Origin: Anaeromyces robustus
Lineage: Eukaryota > Neocallimastigomycota > Neocallimastigomycetes > Neocallimastigales > Neocallimastigaceae
Direction of reading: 5' to 3'
Assembly: GCA_002104895.1 (NCBI GenBank)
Contig: MCFG01000372.1
Location: 1-12,500, forward strand
DNA: 12,500 nucleotides
The notes below the pieces were generated by a model, which was not told where the DNA came from, did not search any database, and saw nothing but the letters and a program-made list of their open reading frames with translations. The position numbers were made by a program, and so were the translations under genes. Position 1 is the stretch's first letter. Each line of letters begins with the position of its first letter. Shown piece after piece: positions 9,077 through 12,500 of the stretch.

Positions 9077-9113
9077 ATATTATATAGTATTATATAATAT
9101 TATATAGTATTAT
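9077..9113. repeat. Short direct repeat, 17 bases at a period of 20
   Basis: Bases 9077-9093 recur at 9097-9113; both contain TATATAGTATTAT. This is local A/T slippage with no further meaning visible. Confidence 0.7.
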
Positions 9114-9359
9114 TCGTTATTCATTAAAAAAAAAAGGGTTTAAAATAATAATATTATTTGTTGAACATTTTTAATAGGTTGGTTTTATTGAAATATATTT
9201 TTTTCACCATGAAAAAAAAAAAAGAAAAAGAAAAAAAGAACAGATTTAACTTTTTAGTAAATAAATGAATAATATATAATATATAATAATTAATTAATTA
9301 ATAAATAAATAAATATATAAATAAATTTAATAAATTAGATAATCTTATGGAATAAAATA

Positions 9360-9396
9360 AAGTTGTATATGATCCACAACTTATTTTTTTTTTTTC
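9360..9396 (+). repeat. Hairpin followed by T-tract
   Basis: AAGTTGT (9360-9366) pairs with ACAACTT (9376-9382) over a 9-base loop containing GATCC, and a run of about 13 T begins at 9384. The layout resembles an RNA terminator, and it sits just before the perfect inverted repeat at 9428-9480. No gene is recognised immediately upstream. Confidence 0.5.
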
Positions 9397-9427
9397 CTAT
9401 ATATATAAAATAGTATTTATTCTATAT

Positions 9428-9480
9428 ATAAATGAAATTAATATTGCATATATAATAATATCAATATTAATTTCATTTAT
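9428..9480. repeat. Perfect 19-bp inverted repeat
   Basis: ATAAATGAAATTAATATTG (9428-9446) and CAATATTAATTTCATTTAT (9462-9480) are exact reverse complements around a 15-base spacer. This is the longest uninterrupted hairpin arm I found. It could mark a miniature inverted-repeat element or a folded RNA. Confidence 0.9.
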
Positions 9481-9689
9481 TTTTTATTAATATAAAAAAC
9501 TAAATATATTACAATCAAATGATTAATAATATAAATACTTTATTTTTTATTTTTTTCAAATAAAATATATAAATAATTATATAATTATATATATACAATT
9601 TATTAATTACATAATCTTCTACGTATAAATTTGTATATTTAGAGATAGATAATAATAATAATAACAATAAAAATAATAATAATATTATT

Positions 9690-9857
9690 ATTTATTATTT
9701 ATTATTTATTGTTTATTGTTTATTGTTTATTATTTATTATTTATTATTTATTATTTATTGTTTATTGTTTATTGTTTATTATTTATTATTTATTATTTAT
9801 TATTTATTGTTTATTGTTTATTGTTTATTATTTATTATTTATTATTTATTATTTATT
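9690..9857. repeat. Higher-order repeat: 7-bp units arranged in 49-bp blocks
   Basis: Twenty-four 7-base units fill this interval. After three ATTTATT units (9690-9710) come three identical 49-base blocks at 9711-9759, 9760-9808 and 9809-9857. Each block is three GTTTATT followed by four ATTTATT. The block pattern shows that amplification acted on a 49-base unit as well as on the 7-base unit. Open frames across the array encode only a monotonous I/Y/L repeat and are not genes. Confidence 0.97.
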
Positions 9858-9924
9858 ATTACATTTACCTAGAACTAGAACAAAAAAAAAGTTATTATTT
9901 ATATATAAAATAAAAATTAAAAAT

Positions 9925-9928
<4 letters not shown>

Positions 9929-9955
<27 letters not shown>
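9929..9955. repeat. Uninterrupted run of 27 A
   Basis: This is the longest homopolymer in the window, 70 bases after the 49-bp block array. It could be the tail of an old retroposed copy, but I see no target-site duplication or recognisable body upstream, so simple slippage is the plainer reading. Confidence 0.9.
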
Positions 9956-10797
9956 TTAAGTTTAACTAGACCTTAATGTACATTGGATAAAAATTCATAT
10001 TTGAAAGGCTTGGTTTTTTTTAAAATTATTTTATTAGTATTTTTTTTAAACAATTTAAAGTTTTTTAATATGATTAATTAATTAGATCATAATTTCAATG
10101 TAAAAAAAAATGTTAAGCTTTTTAATCAAATATTTTTATATTTTAATAATATAAATTAATAATAATAATAATAATAATAATAAATTAATAATATTAATAT
10201 AAATATCATTAGTAATAAAAACTTTATATAAATTTATAACATAAATAAAAATTATGTTATATATTATATTATTATTTGATTATAATATTTATAAATATTG
10301 ATATATGAATATTTTGATATATTTACAATTACATTTTTCTTTTTATTAAAATTTTATCTATTTAATTGAATTCATAATATGTACATAAAAATTTATAAAA
10401 AATAGTAATAATAAAGGAATATTTAAAATTTATGGATACTAGTAAGTATATTTTTTCATTATACGCATATAGAAATTTTATTTTAATAACTAAAAATTTT
10501 ATAAAACCTTTAAAAGTATTTTTTTTTTAAAAAAAAAAATATTAAATATAAACCTATAAATTGATGAATTATTTAAGTCTCAACTATTAGTTAATATTAT
10601 TATTTGTACGAAACCTTTATGTAATTTACAAAAATTTTCTTAAAAAATATTACCTAAAAAGTAATAAAAAAAGCTAATCCTTTTATGCATTCTTTTTTTT
10701 TTTTCTTCCGTGTGTATTTAAAAAATTGTATTTAAAACTTTATAATTATTTAAAAAAAAAAAAAATTAATAAAAAAGTTTTTAAAGGGTTTAACCTT

Positions 10798-11044
10798 TTA
10801 AATATAATGCATGTATGGATGATATAAAAATGTATACATTTTCAATGAAAAAAAAGTTAAGTTTTAAACATAATGTATGCAATAAAACATATATGCATGT
10901 CAAAAATAAAAAAAAAAAAAAAAGTAAAGAAAAATATAATAACAAATTTAAATAAATTTTTTTTATTTATAATTGTTTAGTCTATTAAATATAATATATG
11001 CATGGTCGTGTAAAAATATGTATATCCCTATGTCAAAAAAAAAA
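10798..11044 (+). repeat. Three diverged copies of a TGCATG-bearing repeat
   Basis: Copies start at about 10798, 10864 and 10985. Each opens TTAAAYATAAT, carries GCATG or ATGC motifs (ATGCATGTATGG, ATGTATGC with ATATATGCATGTC, ATATATGCATGG), then ATAAAA-type sequence and TATGTATA-like words, and ends in a poly-A stretch. Each is about 55-60 bases; spacings are 66 and 121 bases. They look like old tandem copies of one unit; the alignment was done by eye. Confidence 0.5.
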
Positions 11045-12220
11045 GGAAAAAAGAAAACTTTTTTTTTTTATAATTTAAAATAATAAAAAATAACCCTTTT
11101 TTTTTTGGTGTATTTCATTTTTTATAATTTATATATATATATTTATTTATTATTTTTTTTTATTTATTTATAATTTATATATAATTTTTTTTTGTTTATC
11201 TTCTCTTTTTTTTTTTAAAAAAAATATATATTCCAATAGGTAATAATATATTATTATTTAATAAATTTCATTAGTTGTTTAAATATGATCTAATTAATTT
11301 ATTTGAAATAATATAAACTTTTTAAAATCATACTAAAACCAAAAATTAAAAATTATAAAAAATTTTAATATAGTTAATTATTATATTTATATAATGATAT
11401 TATCTTTAATTACAATGATTAAATCATACTACAATAATTAATTTCTTATAATTATCAATTTATATATCATAAATTTCTTTTAATTTTGGTTTATTAATTA
11501 TTTTATCATAAATATCAATTTTTAAAATTAAAAATTTTTATATGCAAACAAGTTTTTTTTTTTTTTTTTTTTAATATTAATTTTTTTTATTAAATTTCTA
11601 ATAAATATTATTATTTATAAGTGAAAGGAAAAACAAAATGTTACAATGTTTTTTCTACTAATAATTATTATAACATTTTAATATTTAATAATTTATGATT
11701 TTTTTTAAATATTAATAAAATAGAAATAATAATAAGATAATTATTTCGTTATTAATAATAGTGTAGATAATAATTTAAAAAACTTGTTTTCAATAAATCA
11801 TCAAAATATTTTTATTATTATTATTATGTAATTGTGAATATATATATGTTAGTTATTAGAATAATTATATAAAAATATTATAGTATGAATAATAATAATT
11901 AATTATATCATTAATTTTTTATATATTAAAAAAAAAAAACATGATTAAAAAATCTATATTTGATATGAAATGATATGAAATATATTATATATAATGAATA
12001 TTCATTAAAAATATTTAGATTTATATTTTCATTATTCCTTTATTCTATTTATATCTGTGATATAGAACCTTTTCATTTTTATCATTATGGTTATTTTTTT
12101 ATATTATTATTATAATAAAATAGTTAATATTAGTTAATATTTTGAAATATCTTTTTAATAATTTTAAGTGGATTATAAATAATTGGAAAAGGGTGTAATG
12201 TTTAAATTTTATTTTAAGTA

Positions 12221-12242
12221 CATGCGCATGACTTTTAAAAGT
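12221..12242. promoter_or_regulatory. Two abutting perfect palindromes, one G+C-rich
   Basis: CATGCGCATG (12221-12230) is a perfect 10-base palindrome, 60% G+C in a region near 10%. It is followed at once by ACTTTTAAAAGT (12231-12242), a perfect 12-base palindrome. Symmetric sites like these suit binding by a dimeric protein. No gene start is visible in the remaining 260 bases, so any target gene would lie beyond the right edge. Confidence 0.35.
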
Positions 12243-12500
12243 TATATAAATTTATAATGTTATTATAAATAATGTTAACTTAAACATAGATTTTATAATT
12301 TATTTACATAAAATGATTTAATATATTTTAATATTTTTATAAAGATAATTTTTATATTCTAACTTTATAATATTTAAAGTTTTACCCAAAATTTTATCAA
12401 TAAAATTTTTTTACATAGAAATTTCTTTTTTTTTTTGTAAGTATTCATAAAATATAATAAATAATAATAATAAAAACAAATATATATAAATAATAAAATA

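Larger units (their letters stand above)
7455..9689. other. Gene-free AT-rich region with microsatellites
   Basis: No convincing coding sequence was found on either strand. A 26-codon ATG-initiated frame at 8089-8169 lies behind a C/T-rich stretch (7990-8045), but it soon runs into the TTTA repeat and is probably not a gene. The strand holds A-rich tetranucleotides (to about 7655), TTTA-type repeats (7665-7775 and 8140-8430), AAAATT repeats (8528-8570), a 10-bp direct repeat GATTTGATAA twice (8633-8652) and the hairpins listed separately. Confidence 0.75.
9956..12500. other. Gene-free AT-rich region
   Basis: No coding exon with a convincing splice pattern was found on either strand. Minor items are an ATGAT/ATCAT hairpin near 10069-10092, a run of 20 T at 11553-11572, and the direct repeats TGATATGAAA twice (11961-11980) and TAGTTAATAT twice (12121-12140). 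A 17-codon minus-strand frame at 12085-12032 is too short to call. The TGCATG repeat family and the 12221-12242 palindromes are listed separately. Confidence 0.75.

Noticed and set aside
9709-9930. Overlapping open frames of 65-73 codons encoding a repeated I/Y/L pattern
   Set aside because: They are translations of the 7-base repeat array, which stays open in more than one frame; no sequence complexity and no gene context.
10785-10800. GGGTTTAACC resembling a telomere-type repeat (also GGGTTT near 9135)
   Set aside because: Single occurrences without tandem repetition; a short chance palindrome.
12032-12085. 17-codon minus-strand frame beginning MIKMKRFYITD
   Set aside because: Too short, no upstream signal and no continuation through a splice site that I could find.
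1-12500. Dictyostelium or a relative as the source organism
   Set aside because: Not excluded, but twelve introns in one severin gene and the PVQHRE / SYF version of the G1 sequence fit an early-diverging fungus better. Kept as the second choice.

Overview
This is a very AT-rich eukaryotic window. Coding exons are about one-third G+C (20 of 60 bases at 1021-1080), while spacer DNA falls to about 5% (3 of 60 bases at 3061-3120). It has short GT-AG introns that are almost pure A/T, long poly-T and poly-A runs, and kilobases of gene-free DNA. Together with a gelsolin-family gene of fungal/protist type, this best fits an anaerobic gut fungus (Neocallimastigomycota). A dictyostelid is the main alternative. 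The assignment is inferred from composition and gene architecture, because no marker gene is present.

Layout. (1) 76-2846, minus strand: a 13-exon gene for a severin/fragmin-type actin-severing protein. I reconstructed it exon by exon; all 12 introns are GT-AG and the joined frame is open for 339 residues. It carries gelsolin repeats G1, G2 and most of G3. The C-terminus either ends at a TAA at 76-78 or, more likely, splices onward at position 90 and leaves the window. (2) 2847-6878: about 4 kb of intergenic DNA between two divergent genes, holding minisatellites, homopolymer runs, a 15-bp inverted repeat and two less AT-rich patches that could be decayed coding DNA. (3) 6879-7454, plus strand: an intronless 191-codon gene for a multi-pass membrane protein of unknown function, preceded by a CT-rich promoter-like tract. 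(4) 7455-12500: about 5 kb with no convincing gene. It contains TTTA-type microsatellites, a 65-bp tandem duplication, a 49-bp higher-order repeat built from 7-bp units, several hairpins, a diverged TGCATG-bearing repeat family and a G+C-rich palindrome.

The two genes show no functional link. The severin gene belongs to actin-cytoskeleton turnover; the membrane protein is an orphan. No tRNA, rRNA, CRISPR array, transposase or reverse transcriptase was recognised. I found no convincing new multi-gene system; the most unusual material is the repeat and hairpin structure in the non-coding half.
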